Positions 42,925-55,724 are shown, counted from the stretch's first letter. The stretch is DNA of 64,000 nucleotides from Rosellinia necatrix (GCA_021209875.1 JAGYVD010000001.1:2976001-3040000), one strand, 5' to 3'. Program-made: numbers and translations. Notes: generated by a model from the sequence alone, not told the origin.

Positions 42925-44893
42925 ATGATTATTACACTTGCTTTAGCAGCAAGCCTCATACCTTCCTATGTCATCGCCCTCGCAGAACACTACGATGCAA
43001 CACTAGGTGATATTAACGAGCCCAGGAACAGTCGGTTTAAATGCGAGATACCGCCTCTGATAAATCCTTCTAGCGATGGTTTGCCGGCAGCGCGAGATAT
43101 CTTTTCGGGTGACCAAGCTCTGAAACTTCAGGTTGAGAGACATTCTGCCATCGTTAGCATCCCCTCCATCTCATATGATGATAATGGCGAGCCTCTGGAG
43201 GATCCACGATGGGAAGTGTTTCATACTTTACACAGCAAGCTTGAATCCTTGTACCCAAATGTGTAAGTTTTGGTCGGGTCCCAGGCTAGAACTGAGATTG
43301 GTTGACGCCCGGATTATAGCCACCGTCGAATGAATCTCCAGAAGGTCAATACGCTAGGGTTGGTTTATACCATTGAAGGAACGGACTTGTCTCTCAAGCC
43401 ATTGATGCTTGCGGCGCATCAGGATGTTGTACCCGTCCCCGATGATTCTGTCTGGTCTTATCCTCCATTCTCCGGCCACTTTGATGGCCAGTGGCTTTGG
43501 GGTCGAGGGGCATCCGATGATAAAAATAGTTTGACTGCATTGATGTCTGCTCTCGAGACGCTACTGGGGAACCAAGGATGGGCACCGAAGAGAACTATCA
43601 TATTTGCACTTGGCTTTGACGAAGAGTCTTCCGGGCGCCGCGGCGCTGGTACCATTGGGCCATACTTGGAGAGCCTATACGGGCCTAACTCGATGGCATT
43701 GATCCTTGACGAAGGCGGGATAGGATTAGACCTTGTTGGAAACGACACTTTATGTGAGTACCCTAATATTGATATTCTAAGTGCCGTACCTGATAACCGA
43801 CAGACGCACTGCCTGCCGTCATGGAAAAGGGGCACGTGGATATTTGGATTGAATTGCATGTCAACGGAGGACACTCATCTGCACCCTTTCCTCACACTGG
43901 CATCGGGATTATGTCTGAGATAGTGACACGGCTCGAGGCTCACCCTTGGAGGCCTAAACTCATCGAAGGCTCGCCGATCCACCAGCATTTTATCTGCCAG
44001 TCGGAATACTCACCTGACGCTGCACCAAAGATCACTAAATTGGTCAAGAAAGGCGATTTGAGAAAGCTGGCTAAGGAACTTGTTACGATTGACCGCTCGA
44101 CACATTACCGGCTCCAGACCTCACAAGCGGTTGACTATTTTCTCGGCGGCGTCAAGATCAACGCGATGCCGGAATACATCAAGATTGGTGTAAACCATCG
44201 CATCGCGCCACAGGATTCGATCCCGGCGGTGAAGGCGAATATTCTAAAACGGATCCGGCCGATCGTTAAGAAATTCAGCTTGACGGTCAAGGCCTTCGAA
44301 GGCGAGGAGCAGAACCCAGACTTCGTGGCCAACGAGAGCCTCGACGATGGGATTCTTAGCCCCATGTACGAGGTCGAATACAACGGCACCCTCGTCCTCA
44401 CATCGACTCAGCAGACACAGGTGACGCCGATATCGCCTACGACTGGGCCCGTATGGGATTTGTTCTCGGGAACGATCCAGCACAGCTTTAGTTTTGATGG
44501 AGGCAGGGTCGTGCCGGTGGGCGAGCTGATGACTGGAAATACGGACACGCGACACTATCTGAGTGAGTATACACCCTTGGGATCGACGCCTTGATATTGA
44601 CGCCTTGATATTGACGCCTTGATATCGACGCCTTGATATCGACGCCTTGTGACCCTTAGACCGGGGCGTGATGATATGCGGAAGTGCTGACTTCATCAAA
44701 TTCAGATCTGACTCCTAATATTTATCGTTGGGCGCCGGTGCGCCAAGGCCATGCCTTAAATGCTCATACCGTGGATGAGAGGATCGATATGGAGAGCCAC
44801 CTAGAGGTCGTGCGCTTTTACTATGATCTGATTAGGAATTTTGATGCCTCGCAAGCCGCCTCAACAGACATTATGGATGCTGGCGAGCTCTGA
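42925..44893 (+). CDS. Carboxypeptidase S-like M20 metallopeptidase
   Basis: Probable vacuolar or secreted zinc carboxypeptidase of the M20 family (Cps1 type), releasing C-terminal residues from peptides. Four exons (42925-43262, 43320-43753, 43804-44562, 44706-44893) give 572 residues. N-terminal MIITLALAASLIPSYVIALA is a signal or membrane anchor. Metal and catalytic motifs: LMLAAHQDVVPV (His, Asp), WGRGASDDKNSL (bridging Asp), FALGFDEESSGRRGAG (catalytic Glu, Glu ligand), LHVNGGHSSAPFPHTGIG (dimerisation/lid domain start), and the final exon starting NLTPNIYRWAPVRQGHALNAHTVDERIDM with a terminal His. Introns join conserved blocks (V-HRRMNLQK, Y-ALPAV, L-NLTP). Intron 3 contains a 14-base tandem repeat. 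Neighbouring rhomboid gene is on the same strand, 381 bases downstream, and unrelated. Confidence 0.9.
44585..44649 (+). repeat. 14-bp minisatellite in carboxypeptidase intron 3
   Basis: 4.6 copies of GACGCCTTGATATY; the last base is T in copies 1-2 and C in copies 3-4. It occupies nearly half of a 143-base intron. The order of variant copies suggests stepwise expansion. Confidence 0.9.
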
Positions 44894-45274
44894 TGTGTCT
44901 TCTCTGTTGTGAGTTTTAGCTAGTAGGTAGGGATTGTCCCTGCGATGCCAACTCCTTCGGAAGGACAACCCCTAGTTACTAACTAGGTAGGTAGGTAAGT
45001 ATTAGGTAGTTCCAATACCTGTAGTGGACTAGTAGTGGGGAGCACATGTCTGTATGTAAACTACAAGTATGTAGATGGACCCACATCGGCCTATTATCCG
45101 CAAAGTCCCGATTTGCGGTACCTACCAGAAATTCCTGTGCAAATATTCGTCATGTATAGCTTTGGTCATCTTCAAGTTCAAACCGCTTTTGTCACTTGTC
45201 ATGCGCTGGTCCACTCCTTTCTGTTGATGAGAAATACGTGTGCCCTTGGGGCATGATGGTATAATTGGATTATC
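44894..45274. other. Intergenic between carboxypeptidase and rhomboid genes
   Basis: Contains a TAGGTAGG cluster at 44975-45010. No gene seen; should include the rhomboid promoter. Confidence 0.4.
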
Positions 45275-47041
45275 ATGCCGATTCTTCCCATTCTTCTTCC
45301 GCCGTCCAGTGTCCAGATCGGTCTGCGGGCGGTTATTCGTGCCTCGAAGCAGATCTCCGTAGCCTCCGTCAGCGTCCCGGCAGCTCGCTCGTTTTCCGCG
45401 AGTCCGTCGATCCCCCGACAACCATGCTTCCAATATAACAACTGGGGCACTGCTCGCCCGTTTAGAGCCCCTTATAGCCCAACCGCACGACGTTCCATAC
45501 CGCGGGTACATCTACGAACCCTATTTACCTTCCGCGCCACTACTCGGTATATCGATTTGCCCGACTCGTACACGGATGTCGCAGGTCTCCCCTTTAGAAG
45601 AGAGGACCTCAACCAGAGGGAATCCAATAAAATATTTCCGTCAAACCTGCCGGCATCGGAGGCCAATCGCCTGCTGAAGATTCTGCACGGCAGACGGGTG
45701 GCCGGAACGCTGGACGATCCACTTCTCGCACGGAATACACGAGAGTTTAGAATTACCGACCAGAAAAGAGCGTTGGCTTACTTACGAGAACATATACCAG
45801 TGGACGAAATCCTCAATGCCGGGTTACGGGCCGAAGATGAGTTGGAGATCATTGAACAGCAGAATCATGCTAGCGAGGTGGCGTCAAATGGCCAGTCCTT
45901 TCCGTCGACTGCCACAGAGGAAGTCGATAGAACCCTAGTTGGACGGTTGCCCAAAAAGCCAGGCAGCGGCTCGCCATATGGAGAGAGTAACTTCGACCGC
46001 ATTCGTGCCGCAAATATCGCCAAGCGTGAAGCCGAGGAAGCGGCCCTGAAGGAGCAGCAGAGGCTGCAGGAGGAAGAATTGGCCAAAGGAAATATTGGAA
46101 CGCTGCAGACTCAACAGGAGGCGAAGCCGACACAGATGAGCGAATTTAGAGAGTATTACGCAAAACGTGCTACGTCCGACCTGGAAGCCCCGCCCGAGGC
46201 CTCGGCCTCGCAACGGTTATTGCCTACCATGGGAATGGTTGTCCTTGTAGTAATAGGCTCCATGGCCTTCGCCGCTACGTATCAGGCACCTGCCCAGCCG
46301 CGACGGCTCTGGCCGGACATCCCACCCGCGGCGGCGACCTGCTTATGCCTGATAGCCATGAATTTTGCCGTATATGGTCTCTGGAGGTTCCCACCCGCCT
46401 GGGCTGTTCTGAACAAGTATTTCCTGTTGATCCCAGCGACGCCCCAGCCGTTGCAGATTATCGGAGCTATGTTCTCTCACCAATCGCTGGGCCACCTGTG
46501 CAACAACATGTTCTGGATATGGATATTTGGGACACGTGTGCATGACGAAATCGGGCGCGGGAACTTCCTGGCGCTGTACCTCTCATCGGGGGCTGTTGGA
46601 TTCGCGACTAGTCTCGCGTATTTCGTTCTATGGCGTGGTCTTCACATCACCAGTCTCGGTGCATCTGGCGCCGTCTACGGTTTGATCACGGCCTATTTTT
46701 GGATTCACAAGTTCGACGAGTTCAAGATCCTCGGCTATCCGCACGACCCGGCCTCAGGACCCCAGGGCTTAGGCTTTATCGCTTTGATCCTGGGCATGCA
46801 CATGATGCCCTTGCTCTCTAAGCGGATGCACAACATCGACTTAACGTCCCACTTTGCTGGTATGCTATCCGGTATTCTGGGTATTGAGCTCATTGGCCGA
46901 TACAAGGAGCACAAAGCGCGGATACGCGCTGAAAGATTGAAGAGAACGGATGCCGTGGACATGGACACGACTGTAGAAGGGGGGGCCATCCCACCGACTG
47001 CTGTAGACATGCAGTCATCATCGCCCCCGACGCAACGATGA
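45275..47041 (+). CDS. Mitochondrial rhomboid protease (PCP1/PARL type)
   Basis: Intramembrane serine protease of the inner mitochondrial membrane; the yeast relative Pcp1/Rbd1 cleaves cytochrome c peroxidase and Mgm1. Single exon, 588 residues. The N-terminus (MPILPILLPPSSVQIGLRAVIRASKQ) is Arg/Ser-rich without acids, fitting a mitochondrial presequence. Residues about 85-310 are a soluble matrix-side region with a Glu/Gln-rich coiled coil (KREAEEAALKEQQRLQEEEL). Membrane domain: VVLVVIGSMAFAATYQA, CLCLIAMNFAVYGLW, LGHLCNNMFWIWIFG (rhomboid HxxxN), LYLSSGAVGFATSLAYFVL, LGASGAVYGLITAYFW with catalytic Ser in GASGAVYG, and LTSHFAGMLSGILG with catalytic His. Both dyad residues are present. Confidence 0.92.
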   Translation: MPILPILLPPSSVQIGLRAVIRASKQISVASVSVPAARSFSASPSIPRQPCFQYNNWGTARPFRAPYSPTARRSIPRVHLRTLFTFRATTRYIDLPDSYTDVAGLPFRREDLNQRESNKIFPSNLPASEANRLLKILHGRRVAGTLDDPLLARNTREFRITDQKRALAYLREHIPVDEILNAGLRAEDELEIIEQQNHASEVASNGQSFPSTATEEVDRTLVGRLPKKPGSGSPYGESNFDRIRAANIAKREAEEAALKEQQRLQEEELAKGNIGTLQTQQEAKPTQMSEFREYYAKRATSDLEAPPEASASQRLLPTMGMVVLVVIGSMAFAATYQAPAQPRRLWPDIPPAAATCLCLIAMNFAVYGLWRFPPAWAVLNKYFLLIPATPQPLQIIGAMFSHQSLGHLCNNMFWIWIFGTRVHDEIGRGNFLALYLSSGAVGFATSLAYFVLWRGLHITSLGASGAVYGLITAYFWIHKFDEFKILGYPHDPASGPQGLGFIALILGMHMMPLLSKRMHNIDLTSHFAGMLSGILGIELIGRYKEHKARIRAERLKRTDAVDMDTTVEGGAIPPTAVDMQSSSPPTQR

Positions 47042-48862
47042 TCTGTACAATGTTATTATGCTTTTACTATGTGCTTCTGCGATGATCGTACAACCGGAGA
47101 AGCACCTCGCACTTGCGCATAGCTGTATATATAGTGTATATACCAGCCAATACTGACGCATCTGGCCGACGCGGCACTTCTCTCCTCACGAGAACTTTGG
47201 GGTGATCTCCTTGCACTACCGCCTGCGAAGCGATTTTTGGGTTAGAAATGGGCCCCGAGTCGAGGCGTGAGCGAGCGTGTATAGAGTATGGAACTATATA
47301 TAATATCTGCCCACCTGATTGCTGAATGTAGCCTGGGTGCGGCCATAACGAGGCAGACGAATAGCAAACACGTTGGGAGCATGATGTGGTATGATCCGGT
47401 ACTAAAATTTCCGAATTCGGTGGCTTGGCGATGCAGACCCCGTACGATATCACCGGGACCCCCGAGAGATGGCCTACAGCAGGCATGCGACTCGCCAATT
47501 CCTCTCGGCATGGAAATGCCGTCCTTTGTGGTGTAGGTAGGTACTCAAGTAAGTAGTGTAGGTAGGCGGCGCACGCCACAGCCACCGCCATCATCAGTTG
47601 TTGTGTGTACCCTGTTCAGACAATTTGTTTTATTGTTTTACTTTTATATATATATATATTTTTGCTTCTTCTCTAGCGGATATTGTCTTACCTACCCCAT
47701 GTTTGATTACCTACCTACGTAGGTAATTAGTGGCAAGCCATCACGCACAACCTTTTTCTGTTAGGTATTGTGCGCTCGGGGACACCACGACACGTCCGTC
47801 CACTGCATACAGCCATTCCGTCAATCTCCCTCAGCGACAAAACGTTCTCTTTCAATTGGTCGGTCGATCTATTTAAGCATTGACTACCAGACTGGTGGAA
47901 GGATCGCCAACTGGACGAACAGTTCGCTACCTCAGTAGCGTAACAGTGCGATCTGCAGATGCGCGTCATATCGAAATATAACTTCGTTACAACGTACCAG
48001 GGATGTACCGCAGCCACGATGTGTACTTCGGTTTGCAGTCCTCGGTTTGCACTTTGTCTGTTCGCGAAGGGATAGGTAGTCCGCAGGACTGGTAGACTAC
48101 CTAGCTGAGTACCTACTTACCTACAGTTGGCTCACAGGCTAAAACTGCGTTGAAATATATAAGGGAGGAGCTACAGTCTATAGTCCAGTGGAATGGCTTC
48201 GGTACTTCTTTCAATGTAGACGCTACTTTCTGACACTGAGATTTCGCCCTCGAGCCATCGACAGGACTATTGCCGTACTCCGGCCTCCACCAATAGCTTG
48301 TCTCGCTCTAGCTATAGAGAGGGTCGCGCCATGCTTAGCAGGCCCTGGTTTCGGCCTACATGTCTTGGCATACGTCTTATTCCCTGTTATGCAATGGAAG
48401 CTCCACGTTTAACGTACCCAAGTGCCTGAGTAGCTGGTACGATGCTGCGAAGAAAAGAGGCAACCAAGACACGTCTTTTAGCCCTGCAATAATATTATGT
48501 ACACCTACCTGCCTGTATGACTTGCTGTGACCAACTGCTTTGCCGTTAGGCTTTGCCCTTCCCTTCCCTTCCCTCCCCCCATTGTCCTCGAAGTTAATGG
48601 GCTTGTTCCACTGAACTCGGGCATCTGCGTCTGTGAGATCATCTGTTCAATCGACCCTCAGAGGTGCTACACGCGAGCACGTACGGACATTAGTTATTTC
48701 GCACTTTCGAACATACACTACGGTCAGGGTATAGAGCTTCAGGGCTAGGCTAGCGCGTCCACTTGGCCCGTCTCCTTGTCTTTTCTTTCGTCGGACCCCT
48801 ACAACACTAGATTTTTGAATACCCGGGGCATTATTACTCTTCGACCCGAAACAGACATTTCA
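47042..48862. other. Long intergenic region upstream of PhoD-like gene
   Basis: 1.8 kb without recognised gene. It has a short (TA)n run at 47645-47659 and TAGGTA-type clusters at 47535-47570, 47690-47730 and 48075-48125. The part next to 48862 should be the promoter and 5' UTR of the phosphatase gene. Confidence 0.4.
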
Positions 48863-51446
48863 ATGGCTCATTATCATGACGCCGCCGACGTGGACAACGA
48901 TCCTCGGAACCCCTACGCATCGGCGAACAAGTGGCGGCATCAAGAATCATCTGCCTTCGCACGCGCCGCCGTTGCCCGAAATCCCCAATCGGCCGACACT
49001 TCGACGTCGAGAGACCTGTCCGATTTCCTGAACGCTTCCAGAATCGAGCCCGCTCGACCGACGACGAACGGGAACGGCGCCGGTGTCTCATACCAACCAA
49101 TTGTCATCGGGGAGGCCGACGGCGGCGTTGACGAAGCCCTCGTGCACGATGGGAAGGAGATTATATGTGGCCCTTTGCTGAACTACCGGCGCATGGAGGG
49201 CAGCGCATGGTATGGCAGCGTATTGGTGGTCACGAGAGGCGGCGGAGAGACACAGTCCTTCCAACCTACGCTCCGCCTCGGTTGCGTAGAGTCGGCCGTT
49301 GATCAATCGGGCTTCGTCCTGAACGGTTCGTCCGTTAATGATGCCGAGGTGATTCGTGAGAACGGCTCGGGCCCCATCTGGAGCAATCATGGGACCGATG
49401 TCGCCGCCGTCTGTCTGTATTCCGACCCGCGGGCTACTTTCTGGACTTTCCCAATCACCTGTGATATGCGCGCCGCTGAGACGAAGTGGGCTTATTCTAT
49501 TTCTGATGTGCGATATAAGAGCGCCACGAAACCTAAAACCAACTACTTCTTCGTCCCTGCGATCGACGAATCGATGCGAATCATGTTCTATTCCTGTAAT
49601 GGATTCAGTATAGGAACAGACGAGGACGCCTGGAGCGGCCCTGCTTTGTGGAAAGACGTGATAAGAAGTCACACGAGGGCGCCTTTCCACGTCATGATTG
49701 GCGGTGGCGACCAAATCTACAATGACGGAATTAGAGTCGCCGGGCCGCTCCGTGAATGGACTGAGATCGGCAATCCTAAGAAGCGCCGGGATTACCCTTT
49801 TCCTGAAAAATTGAGGAGAGCCTGCGACGACTACTACCTGAACAACTACATTCGCTGGTATTCCACTGAACCGTTCGCTGCGGTAAACGGTCAGATACCA
49901 CAACTGAATATTTGGGACGATCACGACATCATCGATGGGTTTGGTTCATATGTAGATGACTTTATGAAATGCGATGTGTTTCGTGGGATTGGTGGCACTG
50001 CACACAAGTACTATGTACTCTTTCAACACCATCTTGCGCCACCAGCTTCCACATATACGACAGATGCGCCCCATACAATGGAGTTTGGTGGACCAGAAGA
50101 CCAGGCACAGCTTGTCAACACGTATGTCAGGCCAAGGGAAATGGTTGAGTCTTGCTATATCATTGGTAGTAAACCTGGCCCATACGTTGCAGAGCATTCT
50201 ATGAACATGTTCGCGAAACTCGGCGCGCGGATTGCGTTCATGGGCATCGATGCACGTACGGAACGTACACGGCACCAGGTCAATTACCCCGAAACCTACG
50301 ATCTCATTTTCAGCCGCGTGCAATCGGAGCTACATGATGCCGACCTCGCTGGCCGCCCCTTTAGACATCTGATATTGCTATTGGGAATTCCTATTGCATA
50401 CCCCGTAAGATGATTAACCGGAATTAATTTGGAAGTAGTGACTGACTCTTTCTAGCGCTTGACGTGGCTTGAAAATGTCTTCTCTAGCCCGATTATTGCG
50501 CCTATTAAATTTATGAACCGAAGATTCGGTTTTGGTAAGCTTGGTCATTCCTTTCCGGGTTCGCCACTTGCTCCAGCTGACGTGCTATTCAGGTGGTGGT
50601 GTGTTCAACCATTTCGACGGAAGCGTCGACCTTCTCGACGACTTGGACGATCATTACACGGCCAAAACACACAAAAAGGAGAGGAACGCGCTTGTCGAGA
50701 GACTCCAAGGCCTTTGCGCAGAGTTCTCTGTACGCCTGACAATCTTAGGGGGCGATGTTCATTTAGCGGCTCTTGGGCGGTTCTACTCAAACCCCAACTT
50801 GCATATTCCCGCCGAAAAAGATCACCGCTACATGGTTAATGTCGTTTCTTCAGCTATTGTAAACAAGCCGCCCCCGGCTGCAATTGCGAACTTGCTCGCA
50901 AGCCGTAATAAGATACATCACCTCAATGCAGATACTGATGAGACCCTGATGGATCTTTTTGACAAAGATCCTGGCAACACGAACAAGACGCGAGGTTCTA
51001 ACCATGTCACGATGCCTAGCCGGAATTACGCTATATTAACGGAAAACTCCCCCAACAACCGCAGCGCCCCTATGAACGGATACCACGAGCATGGCAATGG
51101 AGAAGAGGCGATGGAGAATGCATTTGATGGAAAGGATGGCCACTCATATTTGCATGCTGGTGAGGACAATGCTGGCACGCAACACAGGGCAGCCGGATCC
51201 GAGACCCACGGCAAACGTGACGATGGATCACTGGATTGTTGCATCCGCGTGGAAATTAACCAACGTGACAAAGAAGGTCAAACGGAACCTTATGGGCTTA
51301 CGATCCCGGCGCTCGACTACGAGGCGGGAAAGTTTGGAACCAATGCACATCACAGGCTGGGCCTTCGGCATCATCGCAGCCGGCCCGGAACCGGGGCCAG
51401 CACAGCCCCTCCGAGTACCCGGTCCGCACCGGAGCCGTACCATTAG
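48863..51446 (+). CDS. PhoD-like phosphatase domain protein
   Basis: Metallophosphatase-fold protein of the fungal PhoD-like group; substrate unknown. Three exons (48863-50404, 50456-50534, 50593-51446) give 824 residues. Start MAHYHDAADVDNDPRNPYAS. Residues 1-90 are disordered. A beta-rich domain follows (IICGPLLNYRRMEGSAWYGSVLVVTR). Metal-site motifs: FHVMIGGGDQIYNDGIR (Asp), LNIWDDHDIIDGFGSY (Asp-Asp-His) and VRLTILGGDVHLAALGRFY (Asp, His), the last placed in frame by the second and third exons. HRYMVNVVSSAIVNKPPP is a typical late block. The C-terminal 200 residues are disordered and polar. Intron 1 follows GIPIAYP and intron 2 follows RRFGFG. No signal peptide, so a cytosolic or membrane-associated place is likely. 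Confidence 0.88.
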
Positions 51447-52414
51447 GAAATGGTCAAGAAGGTGGTTCGGATCGGTTGTTTGCCCGTGTGCACCCTCCGC
51501 TCCGCAGACACGTAATGCCAGTTATTTTATATTTCCCGTGGCTGTGGGCAACCCCGATTGTCGGCGTTGGCTTGTTTTCTTTCTTGGCCCCTATACCCTT
51601 CAAAAACCTGATCGATTTTGATCGAGAATAACGAGGACATCAGAGATGGAATGCTTGTAATCCAGTTGTGTCGGGCAGCTCAATAATACCCTTGCATGTT
51701 TTTAGAGAGAGCATGGCGCTCGCTGTATGCGCTACTCTCTCATGTATTATATTCGTGGTGCGGCACGATGCATTGATTTATGATGGGTGCGGAGCCATTA
51801 AGAATAGTCCTAGAGCCTAGAGGGGATGTGGTTTTCTGCCTTTCGCGATCAACGAATAATGGATACTTCAACATGGAAGGAAGTGATACGACTTTTTAAC
51901 CCATGAGGTCTCTCGTTCGTTCGTTCGTTCGTTCGTTCGTCTGTGGATGGATAGGTTAGGTATATGCAAAGGTAGTGGATACAGCATCAGCTGACCCCCA
52001 TGCCCGGGTCCAGCTACCTAATGGCCTTGTTCAGTTCCGAGGTCGGAACTATTATTGCTTTTTCAACTGTGTCTGATTGGTTCTTAAGAGGCTCTTCCTG
52101 GATCACACTCAACCTGCCCCGCAAAGTGGCCCCTCCAAGTACCGTTTAAGTGGGCCTGAACCTGGGGTATTGCCTTCCCACTTTCTCTTATGCCGTAGCA
52201 AAGCGAGGATAGCTCATCATCGTCGCTCAATTGACATACTCGTCGAGCAGTTGTCAGCCGCTCCAGCCTCCTCGATTCGGCCATTGGGAAACTAAGCTGG
52301 TCTTTATGAAGCTGGCATATCCGGGAGCCCATTGAACATCAATCCAGCTTTTGTCGGCATCGTAGCAACGAGGAGAACTGGCTGAAACCAAGCTCATTCA
52401 TTGCATTGGCCAGA
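51447..52414. other. Intergenic with CGTT microsatellite
   Basis: No gene seen. A tetranucleotide CGTT run (over six copies) lies at 51914-51940. Includes the phosphatase 3' UTR and the P5C dehydrogenase promoter. Confidence 0.5.
51914..51940 (+). repeat. CGTT microsatellite
   Basis: Six and three-quarter perfect CGTT units in the 3' flank of the PhoD-like gene. Confidence 0.9.
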
Positions 52415-54370
52415 ATGACGACCGCACAGAAGAGTGTTGGTCTCGTAAGAGCACTGCAGACCCCTTCTGTCAGCCTGCTGTCGTCGTCTAGAGGTTCCTT
52501 AAGCCGATCATTAGGGCCGACCGTACCACGACAGTCTAGATGCTTAAGTACGACGAAGAGCAGATTGTCGAATATTGCCGCTTTCAAGATCCCCAAGGTC
52601 CTTAACGAGCCCAACGTGCGTTTCCCAAGACCGCTTACAATTTATCTCGATTTTTCTGTACATCTTTCTGTGGACCGATGTGCTGACGGCATATATAGCA
52701 CCATTACGCAAAGAATTCAGCACAGCGAGACGGTCTTCTCTCGGCGGTTGATGCAACCCGGAGAAGAGGCGCGGTAGAAGTACCCATTGTAGTAGGAGGC
52801 AAGGAGGTGCGTTGTCATGTCCGGATTGCCTGATAGTTGGCCGATTCTCTAACCGATAGATATATAGATCAAAACCTCGCAAACTGCGATTCAGAAAAAT
52901 CCCTCCGACCATGCCGTCACTGTTGCCACCTACTCCCTCGCCTCGCCCGCCGATGTCAACAATGCTATTGACGCTGCCCTAGCCGCGAAACCAGCTTGGG
53001 AAGCATTGCCTTTCGCGGAGCGAGCTGCAATCTTCCTGAAGGCGGCCGATCTAATCTCAACCAAGTATCGATACGAGATCATGGCTGCTACTATGGTGGG
53101 TCAGGGTAAGAATGCATGGCAAGCCGAGATCGATTCTGCGGCCGAGCTATGCGACTTCTTACGTTTCAACGTTCAATATGCGGAGGAGATGTACGCTCAA
53201 CAACCCGCCCACAACTCTCCTGGTGTATGGAACCGGGTCGAATACCGACCATTGGAAGGCTTCGTCTACGCTGTCAGCCCTTTTAATTTCACCGCCATTG
53301 CTGGTAATCTGCCGGGCGCCCCAGCCCTGCTTGGTAATGTGGTAGTTTGGAAGCCGTCCGATTCTGCCATTGGATCCAATTGGTTGTTATATAACATCTT
53401 GCTGGAAGCTGGGCTACCGAAGAACGTAATTCAGTTTGTTCCAGGTAACCCTGAAGAAGTGACGAAGACTGTTCTTGCGCACAAGCAATTTGCTGCGCTT
53501 CACTATACCGGTAGCACGGGCGTCTTCCGCAAGCTATATGGACAAATTGGTCAAGGTACTGCGGAAGGAAGATATCTAAGCTACCCACGCATCGTTGGCG
53601 AAACGGGAGGCAAGAATTTCCACTTGATTCATCCCTCCGCCGAAATTGATAATGCCGTCGTGCAAACCGTGCGCGGTGCATTCGAGTACCAAGGCCAGAA
53701 GTGCAGTGCTACGAGCCGCGTCTACGTCCCGAAATCGATCTGGCCTGAATTCAAGGAGAAGCTCATCAAGGAGACGAGCGCTCTAAAAATAGGAGTCCCG
53801 TGGGATTCACAGAATTTCATCGGCCCTGTGATCCACGAACCTAGCTTCAAGAAGCTTTCGGGGGTTATTGACGACGCCAAGAACGATTCCGAGCTGGAAC
53901 TCCTCGTAGGCGGCAAGTATGACGGATCCAAGGGCTACTACATTCACCCGACCATCTATGAAACCAAAAATCCGTCACACAAGCTGCTCAGCACGGAGTT
54001 GTTTGGTCCCATCATGACAGCCTATGTCTATGATGACACGAAGGGCGACGCTTCACAGGCGTTCCTAGACGCGTGCAAGCTCGTCGACAGTACGAGCGAA
54101 TACGGACTGACAGGTTCGGTTTTCGCGAGTGACCGAGCGGCTGCTCACACTGCGCAAGAGGCGCTACGAAACGCGGCGGGCAACTTCTACATCAACTGTA
54201 AGAGTACGGGTGCCGTGGTCGGCCAACAGCCATTCGGTGGAGCGCGCGCCAGCGGTACCAACGACAAGGCGGGTAGCATGAACCTACTTGGCCGCTTCGT
54301 GAGTGTAAGGAGCATCAAGGAGGAGTTTATGCCGACGCCGAAGGTCGAATACCCTAGCAACGAGGTTTAA
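52415..54370 (+). CDS. Delta-1-pyrroline-5-carboxylate dehydrogenase
   Basis: Oxidises glutamate semialdehyde/P5C to glutamate with NAD+, the last step of proline catabolism in mitochondria (Put2, PrnC, ALDH4 family). Three exons (52415-52615, 52699-52806, 52868-54370) give 603 residues. The N-terminus (MTTAQKSVGLVRALQ, many Ser/Arg, no acids) is a presequence. The exons join FKIPKVLNEPN to HHYAKNSAQRDGL and VEVPIVVGGKE to IKTSQTAIQKNPSDH, all conserved. Dehydrogenase motifs: VSPFNFTAIAGNLPGAPALLGN, WKPSDSAI, HYTGSTGVFRKL, VGETGGKNFHLIHP, and EYQGQKCSATSRVYVP with the catalytic Cys near residue 382. The C-terminal GQQPFGGARASGTNDKAG is intact. No proline oxidase or PrnA/PrnB neighbour lies next to it, so the proline cluster of some Aspergilli is not preserved here. 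Confidence 0.93.
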
Positions 54371-55724
54371 AGGAAGGGGACATAGGCCACAGCTTGGCAC
54401 ACGGGATACGACAAAATGGCGTTTATGAGGTCCAGGAGGAAAGAAATAGCATCTAGCATTTTGGCTTTACTTGGAGGCGTCTTGTTGTTATTGCTAATAC
54501 GAATATACGAATACAAGTATGTACGCTTCTGAAAGCTGGAGGTAGCCTGTGGCATTCAGGGGGTCTGTGGGAGCGACGGATGGCACTGCTGGTCTCCGAT
54601 GCGCGAGAGAAAATTTACCTTGTCATGATCATTACCTCCTTCACGAACCTGATTGCCGTGGTTCAGATTGGCAAGGCATTCTCCGGAACCCGCATGATCC
54701 ACGCCACCGGAAGAACTGCCTGAAGCCAAAATGGGATAGCCGAACCTCGGATTACTAATGCCGTTGGCAAAGGGCGAACGAAGCCTTGGCTGCGGCATAC
54801 TCTATGACGCCCAAACCGGAGAGTTGATTAGCTGCGGGTTATAGTACGTGCATGCATTGGCGAGTCAGTGAATTTCCTAATTCCCAACAAACGACCCCCT
54901 GGCTCCTAGTAGCCGGCTGCAACCCCAAGAAGTTTCGTGACCTGGTTAATGAGTAGCACATTTTGGGCAGAGACTTTGCGATGGATTCTATTGAGCGCTT
55001 CCGTTCTTGGGCCCCTAACGCAGAGATGACTGTGAGCGAGGCTGAGCTTGTCACATCGGGCTCCGTGGGCTTTGACGCAAATTATAGGTAGATCATGAAG
55101 GATACGATAATACCTTTCTCTCGCCCCACCCCAACCCCCTGTCCACATCGGTTCGGCGGATGCCGGAAGATTGCCCTCTTGCATGTGAGCGAGCAACGGG
55201 GTTGCATCCGTGCCGGATCGCGCCGGGGTCTTTAGCCCGAGCCGGCCGCGCGCTCACACGCACAGAAGCTATGCCCCCCGCTTTGTGAACAAGGGTTTGA
55301 AGAGGCTTGGCAACGTTTTGGAGGATCGATCGGGGGCCGAATACGTGATGGTGGGCAAGAGGAAAGGAAGCACGAAGTGAAGGGAGCTCAAGTGCAACCC
55401 CTGTCCCTAGACCGGCAACGAAAACGTGTTTGCTACCTACCTAATGCGTCTGGCGTTGTTGCACATCGAAAAGACCCGCTGCGGCCGTCGCACTCTTGCC
55501 TGGAGGCAGCTCCCTACCTACCTTCCCTCTCTTCTGACAAATGAGCTATTACTAATTCCCTTGAGCTACCGGGCTTCTTTGTTGTACCTTTCAGAATTAA
55601 GGGAAGGAGGGCAGAGTAATCTGGCCCTTAGATAGATAAGGACGAGGACCGAAGGCCGAAGATCGTATAAGGGATAACTCTTGAGTCAATTGAGAAAGAA
55701 GACAAACAAGAAAGAAAAAAAAAA
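54371..55724. other. Intergenic upstream of epoxide hydrolase
   Basis: 1.35 kb without recognised gene. A purine run (AAGAAAGAAAAAAAAAA) immediately precedes the ATG at 55725. Nothing else stands out. Confidence 0.4.

Noticed and set aside
44585..44649. Tandem repeat considered as a CRISPR-like array
   Set aside because: Units are directly adjacent without spacers and lie within a fungal intron; it is a minisatellite.
21927..51446. Phosphate-acquisition cluster formed by the symporter and the PhoD-like gene
   Set aside because: They are 25 kb apart with many unrelated genes between them, so clustering is not supported.
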